The notes under the pieces: generated by a model
The model's input: the letters and a program-made list of their open reading frames with translations, nothing else
What the model was told of the DNA's origin: nothing
Databases searched by the model: none
Program-made: the position numbers and the translations under genes
NCBI GenBank assembly: GCA_026390935.1
Contig: JAPLEZ010000073.1
Coordinates: 1 to 58,489 of the forward strand
DNA: 58,489 nt
Origin: Bacteroidota bacterium
Lineage (GTDB): Bacteria > Bacteroidota > Bacteroidia > Flavobacteriales_C > GCA-002722245
Direction of reading: 5' to 3'
Shown here: positions 27,606-37,144 of the stretch, in pieces
Layout: each line of letters begins with the position of its first letter
How positions within the stretch are numbered: position 1 is the stretch's first letter

Positions 27606-29846
27606 TCAATTTTTCACCATCTTATATTCCGAAGAAATACCGTCGGTATTAATTTTCACGAGGTAAATTCCCGCATGAAGAGAAGAAGTGTTTATAGTAA
27701 GAAATCCTCCGCTATTGTTTGTCAATTCCCTAAGTACCTGCTTACCCAAAACATCAAAAACTGATATTGAAGCAGAGCCATTGAAATAAGGCAGACTAAC
27801 ATTGAGCTCGTCACTGAACGGATTTGGATACACTAAAGCATTCTGACTTTTCTTTTTCACCACTTTCACTCCATTACCGCCAGCACAAGTATTGACGTTA
27901 GAATTTACGCAATAGGTTAAATCTTTTATCTCCGACACTCCGTTTGTATTTACAAAATAAGTAGAATCTTTATTTAATCCAGTACGATCCAATTTAACAT
28001 CGAAAGTTCCTGCTGGAACATTCTTGAACTCATAATAACCATTTTCATCAGTTTTTACTTTCATTACAGATTTGGACGGTGGTATTTTATCAAGGATAAT
28101 GTCGAGTCCTGGAATAGGGTCATTGGTTTTATTTGCTCCATCATCATACACATAACCGCTGATAGTTACAGCACCCTGCTCAATAGTTTGCAGTTGTATC
28201 ACATCTACATTCACTGTTGTAAAAACATTGGAATCGGGCGTGAAAACCCATGAATTTTCCCATTCAAAAACTCCTCCATAATAAGTAGGAATCAAGTTCG
28301 GGTATTTTATGGAATCGGGAATTACCTGCAGCACATAATTTCTACGAGTAAAATCAATTACGCTATAGCCTCCGTTGTAATCAATGGCTTCATCGGCTAT
28401 AATATCAAACATGTAGTTATTGGATGAATCGGCCCATAAAATAATTCTACCTGCACGAACTGTGTCAGCGCCATAAGTAATTGTCCCATTAATGTAGGCT
28501 TGTGGCGTTCCCTCATAAACATATTCATCGGCGCCATAACAGGGATTTGAATAATGAGGATCACCTTCAAAATCAACCGGGAGTTCTGCATACAAATCCA
28601 AAGGACTATACAACAAAGGATCATTTCCACTCACTAAAATCAACAAAGTAGAATCCGAATCCACAAACTTAGGCATCACGGGAGAAGCAACCGAATTGGA
28701 ATCCCATCCAGTTTGAGCAATCCAATCAGTTAAATTAGAGACATTATAACTAAATGGCGCTGCGTAGTAGGTGTAATAATAATTGTTGTCGATAATACCT
28801 TGAATGCTATCAGCTAAAATTACCTGACCGTAAGAATTCATGAACATGTTATTCCTAACATATATGGAAGAATCGTTGGACAATGAAACCGTTGCTTCAA
28901 AATTATCCATCGTTTTTGATACTACAGAATTGTGATATACTCTTGCACCGTTGACATTGGAAAGTTGCAATCCATTGTAGTCACAAGCAATACGATTATT
29001 GTATACCCAAATTTGTTCAGTTGCAGTAAGATCCTTGCAGTTTTCAATTTGCACAGAACCTTTATCGATTTTGTTTGCGCTCACGTCGATATAGGTATTG
29101 GTATTACAATCGGCAATGTAAACACCTATGCCCGAATAGGGATTAAATACAATTTCATTGTACCCTACAAATATTTCTGAAGCAGAACGTACACTCACGG
29201 CTATTTCATTTTGATATTCAAAATAATTGCTGGTCACCGAAATTTTTCCTGTTTGTAATCCAGCAGATGAACTTGAAAAATCAAGAGCCACATTTCCACC
29301 CGAAAAATAATTGTAGTGAATGGAAATGTTGCTGTCTACAGTGTTTTGTCCGGTCATAATAAAAGTACCTGAAGCATAAGTATATGGAGCGATGAAATTG
29401 TTGTTTTGAAACTTAATGTTTTTGTTGTTGTTGGTTAGCAAAACCTGACGATAATAAACCATACTTCCATTGGAGTACAAAGTCAAATCCCGAAAAACAA
29501 CATTCGATGCATGATCAAATTTCACAATGTAATTATCGGATTCATCACCGGCAGCATAATAAATCACCACATCCCAACAATAGCCTGATTCCGATTCAAA
29601 AAATACGGAATCAGCTGCACTCGATTTGGGAAAATTGGAAATAACAAACTGCTCATTGTAGTACCCCGCTCGGATATCAAAATAAACTTTGCCCGAAATA
29701 CCTTTGGAGTTAAGAGAATCAACAGCTTCTGAAACAGTGATAAAATCAGGACTATCTCCACCAATTGTATACGTACCCGATGTTAACGGCGACGCAAACG
29801 ATATATAACTGCAGAAAACAAAAAGAGAAAGTAAAATTTTATTCAT
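27606..29846 (-). CDS. Secreted beta-helix protein with T9SS type A sorting domain
   Basis: 746 residues. Signal peptide (ILLSLFVFCSYISFASPL), then a parallel beta-helix region with repeated short turns rich in Asn, Tyr and Val (about 30-400). At about 555-640 there is a carboxypeptidase-regulatory or SdrD B-like domain (SGYVYDDGANKTNDPIPGLD, then DENGYYEFKNVPAGTFDVKL). The last 75 residues are the type A Por-secretion domain (NALVYPNPFSDELNVSLPYF, ending SEYKMVKN). A polysaccharide or adhesive role is likely; none is proven. It converges on SpmAB with 10 bases between the stops. Confidence 0.85.
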   Translation of the reverse strand: MNKILLSLFVFCSYISFASPLTSGTYTIGGDSPDFITVSEAVDSLNSKGISGKVYFDIRAGYYNEQFVISNFPKSSAADSVFFESESGYCWDVVIYYAAGDESDNYIVKFDHASNVVFRDLTLYSNGSMVYYRQVLLTNNNKNIKFQNNNFIAPYTYASGTFIMTGQNTVDSNISIHYNYFSGGNVALDFSSSSAGLQTGKISVTSNYFEYQNEIAVSVRSASEIFVGYNEIVFNPYSGIGVYIADCNTNTYIDVSANKIDKGSVQIENCKDLTATEQIWVYNNRIACDYNGLQLSNVNGARVYHNSVVSKTMDNFEATVSLSNDSSIYVRNNMFMNSYGQVILADSIQGIIDNNYYYTYYAAPFSYNVSNLTDWIAQTGWDSNSVASPVMPKFVDSDSTLLILVSGNDPLLYSPLDLYAELPVDFEGDPHYSNPCYGADEYVYEGTPQAYINGTITYGADTVRAGRIILWADSSNNYMFDIIADEAIDYNGGYSVIDFTRRNYVLQVIPDSIKYPNLIPTYYGGVFEWENSWVFTPDSNVFTTVNVDVIQLQTIEQGAVTISGYVYDDGANKTNDPIPGLDIILDKIPPSKSVMKVKTDENGYYEFKNVPAGTFDVKLDRTGLNKDSTYFVNTNGVSEIKDLTYCVNSNVNTCAGGNGVKVVKKKSQNALVYPNPFSDELNVSLPYFNGSASISVFDVLGKQVLRELTNNSGGFLTINTSSLHAGIYLVKINTDGISSEYKMVKN

Positions 29847-30071
29847 GATCCACCACCTTAAAATTATTGCTAAATATAAGCACTTAATTCGGGAAAAGTC
29901 ACCTTGCTTGGGATTCTAATCCTTTGCAAAAGATGTCCATCCTTGTCCAATTTTATATTTTAGGTATGTCAGCCAATTACAAGCTATTTCTCCACTCGCT
30001 GCGGCACTATTTGCAATTGAAATTTGCATAACTTAGGCCTTATGTGTAAGTTTCCATTGTTATTTAAAGAG

Positions 30072-33000
30072 ATGCACAATACACCAAGAAATATTTTTGA
30101 AATCACGGCAATTAATAGCAAGTTCTTCTTGCTTTATGCAATAGCTATTTGTTTTAGCTTTTCCTTAAGCGCTCAAAAACTCCCATTTACAAATTACACT
30201 ACCGAAAACGGACTCTCCGCGTCTCAGGTTTTATGCGTTTTTCAGGACGACGACAATACTCTTTGGCTAGGAACAAATAATGGCGGAATCAATAAATTCA
30301 ATGGCGTTAATTTCAAAATCATTGGAAAAAAAGAAGGCCTACCCGATCAAACCATTTTTGATATAAAAAAATATGGTGAAAGTTATTATATCGCCACCAA
30401 CAGCGGATTAGCAGTACTCACAAACGATAGCGTTAAGGTGTTTGGAAAAGAACAAGGACTGAATCACGCCAGGGTTTTCAAAACATTTAAAGATTCAAAA
30501 AACAATATATGGGTAGCCACACAGGAAGGAACACAGCTTTTGGTTCACAATTCACTGGCACAAATCAAAGACAGTATCGTAGGTAAAAAAGCAGTTTACA
30601 ATATATACGAAGACAGTAAAGGAAACATCTGGTTTTGTACTTTATTTGATGGATTAATCAAATTTGACGGACAAGACTATACTCCTTTTTCACTGGACAG
30701 TATTGCTATATATAATGGTGTTTTTTCCATTTTAGAAGTAGGCGAGAACACTTATTGGTTCGCAGGAAGAAAAGGCTTGCATCAATTAAAAAACAATGAA
30801 ATCACAAAAATTGATAATCCCTCTTTCGACATTGATATCCAATTTTACCATATCAGCAAAGACTCCCGTCAAAATATCTGGTTGGGCAGTAATGACGGTG
30901 CTTTTGTATACAGAAAAAATAAATTTGAACATTTCACCATGGACAATGGTTTGGTGGACAATGTTATTTGGCAAATTAAAGAAGACAATGAAAAATCATT
31001 GTGGTTCATTTCAAATGTGAATGGCATTTCCAGCTTGTCCAGTGAAGAATTTATGAATTATGATACTGGAAAACAATTTAACAGTAACAACATCAATTCT
31101 ATTGTTCCTCTTGAAAATGGACTTTTTTGCATAGGCACCTCCAATGGCTTCAGCTTATACAAACCTGAAGAAAACTCATTCACAAAAGTTGACTTAACTA
31201 AGATTAAACGGGAATATTTCGGCAATGAAGTTCTGTCGGGTACTTATGACAAAATAAATAAAATCCTTTGGCTTGGAACCAACAATGGACTAATGAAGTT
31301 TGAAAATGATAAATATGTTGCCACCTATTATCATGAAGACAATGTCAACAAATCAACAAAATGCCGAGCAGTTTTACTAGACAACAACAATAAATTATGG
31401 ATAGGCACTGCATCAGGAATATGCCATCTGGAAAACAATCTAGTTGTTAGATGGAATGATCCCAACAATCCCCCACTCGATGTATTTACTATTTTTCAAG
31501 ATCAGAACAACACACTGTATTTCGGGTTGGAAGAAGGCCTCATGATTAAGGATAAAAACACAGTGAAGATTTTCAAAAAAAAAGAAGGCTTTACGAACAC
31601 CCGTGTTAGATGCATTGCGCAAGACATTCACAAAGATTTATGGTTTGCTGCCAACGAAGGTATCTTCCAATACAAAAACAAAGTTTTTAAACGTATTGCA
31701 ATTGAAAATCATTCAGAACTAGATGCCTTTTATTCCTTTACTTTTGATCACCAAAATAACCTTTGGGCGGGACTACCGAATGGAGTTTTGAAAATTACCT
31801 TAAACGGCAACAAAACAAAGTCCATCTTCTTTTCAAAAGACGATGGTTTTTTAGGAAAAGAATGTAATAACAACGCTATATATGTCGACAAACTAAATCA
31901 TATTTGGTTTGGTAGCAGCCATGGACTCACCATTTTCCGTCCGGAATTTTATATAGACTACAAACTAAAACCCAAACTCAATTTAAAAATAAAAGTGCTC
32001 GGCAATGAAGACCTTCTTGCTGAATACTCCGATGGAATTGATGCGCATGGCCTTCCTATCAACCTCGAATTACCGCCCAGCTTAAATCATCTTACGTTTG
32101 AGTTTAGCGCCATCAGCTTGAAGGAGCAAAAGAATTTACGTTATAGTTTTATTCTTCACGGAAATGACAAAACATGGTCGCTGGATCAAAATGTAAATTC
32201 AACTATATACTCACAATTGCCTCCTGGTGATTATACTTTTGAAGTCAAAATTGGCGACAACCATAAACTGGAGAAACAAGCTTCTATAAAATTTTCATTC
32301 ACCATCAAAAAACCTTTTTACAAAACCACCTGGTTCTTGGCGCTATGTTTAATTATTATTGGCACGTGGATATATTCATACACTCGAATCAGAAAAGTTT
32401 TATCGGTAGTGCGCGGACAAAAAAACATCATCGAAGAACAAAAAAATGTCTCTATTCAAAAGAACAAAGAAATATTAGGAAGCATCACCTACGCCAAAAG
32501 AATTCAGCAGGCCATGTTGCCAAAAGCTACACAAGTTGATGAGTATTTGCAAAACTACTTTATCGTTTATCTTCCAAAAGATATCGTATCGGGAGATTTT
32601 TATTTCACCGAAAGAAAAGGGAACAAAACGTATTTCTCTGCTGCCGATTGCACTGGCCACGGTGTTCCAGGAGCATTGATGAGCGTGCTTTGCAGCAACT
32701 TACTATCAAGAGCCATCAAAGACATGGACATTAGCAGTCCGGCTGAAATTCTCGATATGGTTACTGTTTTATTGCTCCAACGATTTCAAGATTCAGGAGA
32801 AAATGTGAAAGACGGAATGGATCTCGCGTTGTGTTCTATCGACAGTGAAACGCTGACTCTGGAATATTCCGGAGCAAACAATCCGCTCTTAGTTTTAAGA
32901 AAAGGAGAACCCATTATGATCAAAGCCGACTTCCAACCAATTGGATCATTTGTTCACCGACAATCTTTTACCAACCACACCATTCAACTGGAAAAAGGAG

Positions 33001-33212
33001 ATATTATTTATGTCACTACCGATGGTTATTCCGATCAGTTTGGTGGTCCAAGCGGAAAAAAACTGAAAAGCAAAGCCTTCCGTGAATTGCTAATTTCCAT
33101 TTGTGATAAAGACATGTCAACACAAAAAAGATTGGTGGAAGAATACTTCATTCAATGGAAAGGGAATTTGGATCAGGTGGATGATGTGTGTGTGTTTGGG
33201 GTGCAGGTTTAG
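30072..33212 (+). CDS. Beta-propeller / Y_Y_Y / SpoIIE phosphatase signalling protein
   Basis: About 1046 residues. Signal peptide ending near SLSAQ, then about twelve propeller repeats of the Reg_prop type (LWLGTNNGG, IWVATQEG, IWFCTLFDG, IWLGSNDG, LWIGTASG, IWFGSSHG and others), then a Y_Y_Y domain (YSFILHGNDKTWS, then LPPGDYTFEV). One membrane helix (WFLALCLIIIGTWIYSY) and a coiled coil lead to a cytoplasmic PP2C/SpoIIE domain with the metal-binding DCTGHGVPGALMS. So an outside sensor is coupled to a serine phosphatase in place of the histidine kinase found in hybrid systems. Starts at TTG 30024 or ATG 30042 are also possible; 30072 gives the best signal peptide. Confidence 0.9.
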   Translation: MHNTPRNIFEITAINSKFFLLYAIAICFSFSLSAQKLPFTNYTTENGLSASQVLCVFQDDDNTLWLGTNNGGINKFNGVNFKIIGKKEGLPDQTIFDIKKYGESYYIATNSGLAVLTNDSVKVFGKEQGLNHARVFKTFKDSKNNIWVATQEGTQLLVHNSLAQIKDSIVGKKAVYNIYEDSKGNIWFCTLFDGLIKFDGQDYTPFSLDSIAIYNGVFSILEVGENTYWFAGRKGLHQLKNNEITKIDNPSFDIDIQFYHISKDSRQNIWLGSNDGAFVYRKNKFEHFTMDNGLVDNVIWQIKEDNEKSLWFISNVNGISSLSSEEFMNYDTGKQFNSNNINSIVPLENGLFCIGTSNGFSLYKPEENSFTKVDLTKIKREYFGNEVLSGTYDKINKILWLGTNNGLMKFENDKYVATYYHEDNVNKSTKCRAVLLDNNNKLWIGTASGICHLENNLVVRWNDPNNPPLDVFTIFQDQNNTLYFGLEEGLMIKDKNTVKIFKKKEGFTNTRVRCIAQDIHKDLWFAANEGIFQYKNKVFKRIAIENHSELDAFYSFTFDHQNNLWAGLPNGVLKITLNGNKTKSIFFSKDDGFLGKECNNNAIYVDKLNHIWFGSSHGLTIFRPEFYIDYKLKPKLNLKIKVLGNEDLLAEYSDGIDAHGLPINLELPPSLNHLTFEFSAISLKEQKNLRYSFILHGNDKTWSLDQNVNSTIYSQLPPGDYTFEVKIGDNHKLEKQASIKFSFTIKKPFYKTTWFLALCLIIIGTWIYSYTRIRKVLSVVRGQKNIIEEQKNVSIQKNKEILGSITYAKRIQQAMLPKATQVDEYLQNYFIVYLPKDIVSGDFYFTERKGNKTYFSAADCTGHGVPGALMSVLCSNLLSRAIKDMDISSPAEILDMVTVLLLQRFQDSGENVKDGMDLALCSIDSETLTLEYSGANNPLLVLRKGEPIMIKADFQPIGSFVHRQSFTNHTIQLEKGDIIYVTTDGYSDQFGGPSGKKLKSKAFRELLISICDKDMSTQKRLVEEYFIQWKGNLDQVDDVCVFGVQV

Positions 33213-33233
33213 TTTAACAATATTCATTATTAA

Positions 33234-33386
33234 CACTTGCGTGCGCTCCGCGAAGTTTTCAACTTCGCGGAATCTTTTCTTAAAGATTATATCTTTTCAC
33301 ATAAGTATTAAAGGAAGCTGAAAAGCTTCAATATAAAGATTCCGCTAAGTTACGCTGCGCTAAACTTACCGGAGCACGTGAGTTAG
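33234..33386 (+). repeat. REP-like composite inverted repeat, family with CCGCGAAGTT ends
   Basis: The perfect hairpin CCGCGAAGTT-TTC-AACTTCGCGG (33248-33270) lies at the left end; GGAATCTTT (33269-33277) pairs with AAAGATTCC (33335-33343); a small GAAGCTGAAAAGCTTC dyad is in the middle; and the right end (GGAGCACGTGAGT) is the imperfect complement of the left end (ACTTGCGTGCGCTCC). It is between the phosphatase gene and its terminator. Confidence 0.75.
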
Positions 33387-33420
33387 TTAGCGACCATTTA
33401 CTGCAGTAAGCAACAAAAAA

Positions 33421-33442
33421 AGTCCCGTAATTCTACGGGACT
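33421..33442 (+). terminator. Bidirectional rho-independent terminator
   Basis: AGTCCCGTA-ATTC-TACGGGACT is a perfect nine-base-pair stem with an A run on the left and TTTTTC on the right. It lies between the convergent phosphatase (plus) and SET (minus) genes and fits both directions. Confidence 0.88.
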
Positions 33443-33465
33443 TTTTCTTTCTCTTATAATGAAGC

Positions 33466-34095
33466 TTATTTTCTAGCGAGCACTTTTTCTTTTACCTGAT
33501 CTTTACTTTTTTTTTGATAACGCAAATTTCTGATAGAAGGGAATTTTGTAGCATCTACAAAAAAAGCATCTAACTCTTTTCTTGTTTTTTCTTCTACTAA
33601 GTGCATCAATGGCTGATTCACTTGAAAAAGCAATTTCAATGCGTCTTTAATTTCCTCATCCCATTTTTGGTAGTAAGTATCCAAATCATTTGGTTTGATT
33701 GTTCCTCTGCAGTTTGCAGCTCCGCAACCACATTGAAACTCATCTCCTAAATTGAAAATTCCATATTCATCTGTCACTTCTTCTCCAGCTTGAATATCAC
33801 GAATTGCGATTTCAAATCCGTAGCCAGTGCTGATAGTATTTCTGTTACAGTTGTGGTTTACATATTTTGCAAAATCCCAGCTAAGGATTCTGATTCCTCT
33901 CTCATCGATGTAAGAAAATTTCTCGATTACTTCTTGCATAGCAACAGAGTGTTTGCTGTATTCAGCGTCTGCTACTTCTATTTCAAGACTGTCTTTTGCG
34001 TAAACGATAGTTCCCTTTGGAATCAATTTATTAGCAAAAACGCCGTACCCTATTTGTTCGCTTACGTGTCTTACGTCAGTATCTGGATGAATCAT
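33466..34095 (-). CDS. SET-domain protein (putative protein lysine methyltransferase)
   Basis: 209 residues. SET motifs are in order: GYGVFA (Gly16, Gly18) in the SAM-binding start, YVNHNCNRN (80-86; the family has NHSCxPN), GEEVTDEYG (104-112) with the catalytic-type Tyr111, and a post-SET zinc motif CGCGAANCRG (Cys122, Cys124, Cys129). The C-terminal 75 residues are helical and charged with no known fold. Members transfer methyl from SAM to lysine; the target here is unknown. No signal peptide, no nearby partner gene. Confidence 0.88.
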   Translation of the reverse strand: MIHPDTDVRHVSEQIGYGVFANKLIPKGTIVYAKDSLEIEVADAEYSKHSVAMQEVIEKFSYIDERGIRILSWDFAKYVNHNCNRNTISTGYGFEIAIRDIQAGEEVTDEYGIFNLGDEFQCGCGAANCRGTIKPNDLDTYYQKWDEEIKDALKLLFQVNQPLMHLVEEKTRKELDAFFVDATKFPSIRNLRYQKKSKDQVKEKVLARK

Positions 34096-34250
34096 GCAAA
34101 AATTATGGTTAAGATTAATATTGGAAATAAAGTTTCACTTATTCCTCGATAAATGAAAATTGTGAAGGGACTATTTTTATTTTATTTATGAACATATTAA
34201 CAATGCCCGATAAATATGGGGAAAGCATAGGTTCAAAGTTTAATGATTAA

Positions 34251-34326
34251 AGTTCAATGTTTAAAGTTCAAGGTTCAAAGTTAGCCATACTTCTAACTTT
34301 GAACCTTGAACTTTAAACATTGAACT
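34251..34326 (+). repeat. Perfect 34-bp inverted repeat after alaS
   Basis: The arms are 34251-34284 and 34293-34326 with the eight-base spacer CCATACTT. The left arm begins AGTTCAATGTTTAAAGTTCA and the right arm is its exact reverse complement. It overlaps the alaS stop codon at its right edge, so it probably also ends alaS transcription. The arm sequence is shared with 43324-43355. Confidence 0.9.
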
Positions 34327-36931
34327 ATTTCAAATACGCTTTCGCTTTACTCAACGCGCTTGAAATCCCATTTAAATTAGTTCCTCCAGCATTGGCGTAA
34401 AAAGCTTGTCCGCCACCGCCACCTTGAATTTCTTTGGCCAATTCACGAACAATATTTGAAGCATTCAAAGATTTATTTTTAACCAATTCTTCATTGATCA
34501 CCACACTTAAATTAGGCTTACCTCCTACTTCAGCTGCAAGCACCATAAACAAGTTAGGAACTTCCGACTTCAACTGAAAACACAAGTCTTTCAGCGCATC
34601 GGCAGAATCTAAATCAATTTTTTCAGCCAAGAAACTAACACCATTAATTTGCTCTACTTTTCCAAGTAATCCCGACTTAATTCCTTTTGCTTTTTCATTT
34701 AACAAAGAAGAAATTTCCTTGGCCAAACGAGCGTTGTCATCCAATACTTGTTGCAATGCTTTTTTAATGTCCTTCGGATTTTTCATCACCTCTTTTACTT
34801 CCTGTAAAAGTTGTAACTGCTCATTGATATAGGCATCCGCCTTTTCTCCGGTAATGGCTTCAATCCTACGAATTCCGGCAGCAACAGCACTTTCGGAAAG
34901 AACAATTACTTTCCCGATTGCGCTGGTAGAATGCACGTGGCATCCACCACACAATTCCACTGAATCGCCAAACTGAACCATTCGCACTTTATCACCATAT
35001 TTTTCACCAAACAAAGCCATTGCTCCGCGTTTTTTTGCTTCATCAATGGCGATAGCTCTTTCTTCTTGCAAAGGAATATTGGCGCGAATATTAGCATTTA
35101 CAATTTCCTGAATTTCCATCATTTCTGATTCGCTCACTTTTTGAAAATGAGAGAAGTCGAAACGTAAATTATTTTCATTAACCAACGATCCCTTTTGCTC
35201 CACGTGCGTTCCCAAAACCTTGCGCAATGCATGATGCAACAAATGTGTAGCCGAGTGATTCGCCTCTGTAGAAGCACGTTTATTTTTGTTCACCACCGCC
35301 TTCACTTCTGCTTTAACATCGCCTGGTAACTTATCTAAGAAATGAAGAAAAACACCATTTTCTTTTTTACAATCCAGCACTGAATATTTTTCACCAGCCA
35401 CTTCCAAGTAACCACGGTCACCAACCTGTCCGCCACCTTCCGCATAAAACGGAGTGCTTTCCAATTCCACTTGCACCAATTCTTTTCCTTTGGCTTTTAC
35501 TTTACGGTAGCGCAAAATTTTAGAAGCAACTTCCAGTTTATCGTAACCTACGAATTTTCCTTCTCCGCTATTCACCGCAACCCAATCATCGGTTTCAACA
35601 ACTGATGCCGCACGGGAACGGTCTTTTTGTTTGTCGAGTTCGGATTGAAAACCCTTCATATCTACCGACAAACCCTTTTCACGAGCAAGCAAATCCGTTA
35701 AATCCACAGGGAATCCGAAGGTATCAAAGAGTTCAAAAGCAAAAGCGCCATCAATCACTTTAGTTGATTCACCTTTAACTTTCGCTTCAAATTTCACGAT
35801 TCCTTTTTCCAAAGTTTTCAAGAAGTTTAATTCTTCTTCTTTAATTACCTTCTCAATAAAGTCTTTTTGTTTTACCAGCTCAGGGAAGAATTTCCCCATT
35901 TCGTCCGCCAGCACTTGCACCAACTGATAAATGAAAGCATCATTCATTCCCAATTTACTGTATCCGTATCGAACAGCACGACGCAAGATTCTGCGGATCA
36001 CATAACCAGCGCCAGTGTTCGACGGCATTTGTCCGTCGGCAATAGCAAATGACACCGCACGAATATGATCAGAAATCACACGAATAGCGATATCCGTAGT
36101 TTCTGTTTCCCCATATTTCTTACCGGTTAATCCTTCAATTCTTTTTATCGTTGGTGTACAAACATCTGTATCATAATTAGATGATTTTCCTTGCATCACT
36201 CGCACCAAACGCTCGAAGCCCATTCCTGTGTCAACGTGCTGTGCTGGTAATTTTTCCAAACTACCATCAGCCTTGCGATTGAATTCCATGAACACGTTGT
36301 TCCAAATTTCTATCACCTGTGGATCGTCGTTATTTACTAATCCAGCGCCTGATACTTTTTTTCTTTCGGCGTCGGACCTACCATCGTAATGAATTTCGGA
36401 ACATGGTCCGCACGGACCTTGATCGCCCATTTCCCAAAAATTATCTTTTTTATTTCCGTTGAGAATTCTGTCTTCTGCGATGTATTTTTTCCACTCATCG
36501 TAAGCCTCCTGATCAAAACCAAGATTGCTGTCTTTGTCGCCTTCAAAAACAGTAACATATAAACGATCCTTATCAATTTTATAAACATCGGTTAGCAATT
36601 CCCAGGCCCACTGAATGGCATCTTTTTTAAAGTAATCGCCAAACGACCAGTTGCCCAGCATTTCAAACATGGTGTGGTGATAGGTATCTACCCCGACTTC
36701 TTCTAAGTCGTTGTGTTTTCCTGATACCCTCAAACACTTTTGTGTATTGGCGATACGCGGATGTTTCACCGGCGCGTTGCCCAGGAAAATATCTTTAAAT
36801 TGGTTCATCCCCGCGTTGGTAAACATGAGGGTGGGATCGTTTTTTACAACCATTGGAGCAGAAGGAACAACTTGGTGTCCCTTAGTTTCAAAAAACTTTA
36901 AAAACTGCTCGCGTATTTCAGCAGACTTCAT
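34325..36931 (-). CDS. alaS: Alanine-tRNA ligase
   Basis: Class II synthetase that charges tRNA-Ala. 868 residues from the ATG giving [20 protein letters not shown]; two codons upstream there is only a TTG. The catalytic domain has [17 protein letters not shown], the editing domain has the zinc ligands in [11 protein letters not shown] and [13 protein letters not shown], and the C-terminal C-Ala part ends with a Gly-rich [14 protein letters not shown]. It is divergent from the M23 peptidase gene. Confidence 0.97.
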   Translation of the reverse strand: MKSAEIREQFLKFFETKGHQVVPSAPMVVKNDPTLMFTNAGMNQFKDIFLGNAPVKHPRIANTQKCLRVSGKHNDLEEVGVDTYHHTMFEMLGNWSFGDYFKKDAIQWAWELLTDVYKIDKDRLYVTVFEGDKDSNLGFDQEAYDEWKKYIAEDRILNGNKKDNFWEMGDQGPCGPCSEIHYDGRSDAERKKVSGAGLVNNDDPQVIEIWNNVFMEFNRKADGSLEKLPAQHVDTGMGFERLVRVMQGKSSNYDTDVCTPTIKRIEGLTGKKYGETETTDIAIRVISDHIRAVSFAIADGQMPSNTGAGYVIRRILRRAVRYGYSKLGMNDAFIYQLVQVLADEMGKFFPELVKQKDFIEKVIKEEELNFLKTLEKGIVKFEAKVKGESTKVIDGAFAFELFDTFGFPVDLTDLLAREKGLSVDMKGFQSELDKQKDRSRAASVVETDDWVAVNSGEGKFVGYDKLEVASKILRYRKVKAKGKELVQVELESTPFYAEGGGQVGDRGYLEVAGEKYSVLDCKKENGVFLHFLDKLPGDVKAEVKAVVNKNKRASTEANHSATHLLHHALRKVLGTHVEQKGSLVNENNLRFDFSHFQKVSESEMMEIQEIVNANIRANIPLQEERAIAIDEAKKRGAMALFGEKYGDKVRMVQFGDSVELCGGCHVHSTSAIGKVIVLSESAVAAGIRRIEAITGEKADAYINEQLQLLQEVKEVMKNPKDIKKALQQVLDDNARLAKEISSLLNEKAKGIKSGLLGKVEQINGVSFLAEKIDLDSADALKDLCFQLKSEVPNLFMVLAAEVGGKPNLSVVINEELVKNKSLNASNIVRELAKEIQGGGGGQAFYANAGGTNLNGISSALSKAKAYLK

Positions 36932-37077
36932 ATGCAAATATTTTATTTTCTATGGCCATATGTTATGCCTATACTATCTTCATCTCTTTTTAAGAACTTT
37001 GCAGATAGGCATTTCATATACAATATTTTTAGTTCCGGATTTGCCGACAGTGGCTAAAACCCCATATTTACCAAGGC

Positions 37078-37108
37078 TTGCAACAACAATAAAATTTCCC
37101 TATCTTCA
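37078..37108 (+). promoter_or_regulatory. Possible promoter of the M23 peptidase-MerR operon
   Basis: TTG, 20 bases, TATCTTCA; close to the TTG-N19-TAnnTTTG consensus and 37 bases before the ATG at 37145. Confidence 0.45.
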
Positions 37109-37144
37109 CGACGCCTTGCGTAAAGTGCAAAGCTAATCAATCTT

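Noticed and set aside
30072-33212. Sporulation signalling suggested by the SpoIIE domain
   Set aside because: The PP2C SpoIIE domain is a general phosphatase module; the propeller and Y_Y_Y context is typical of environmental sensing.
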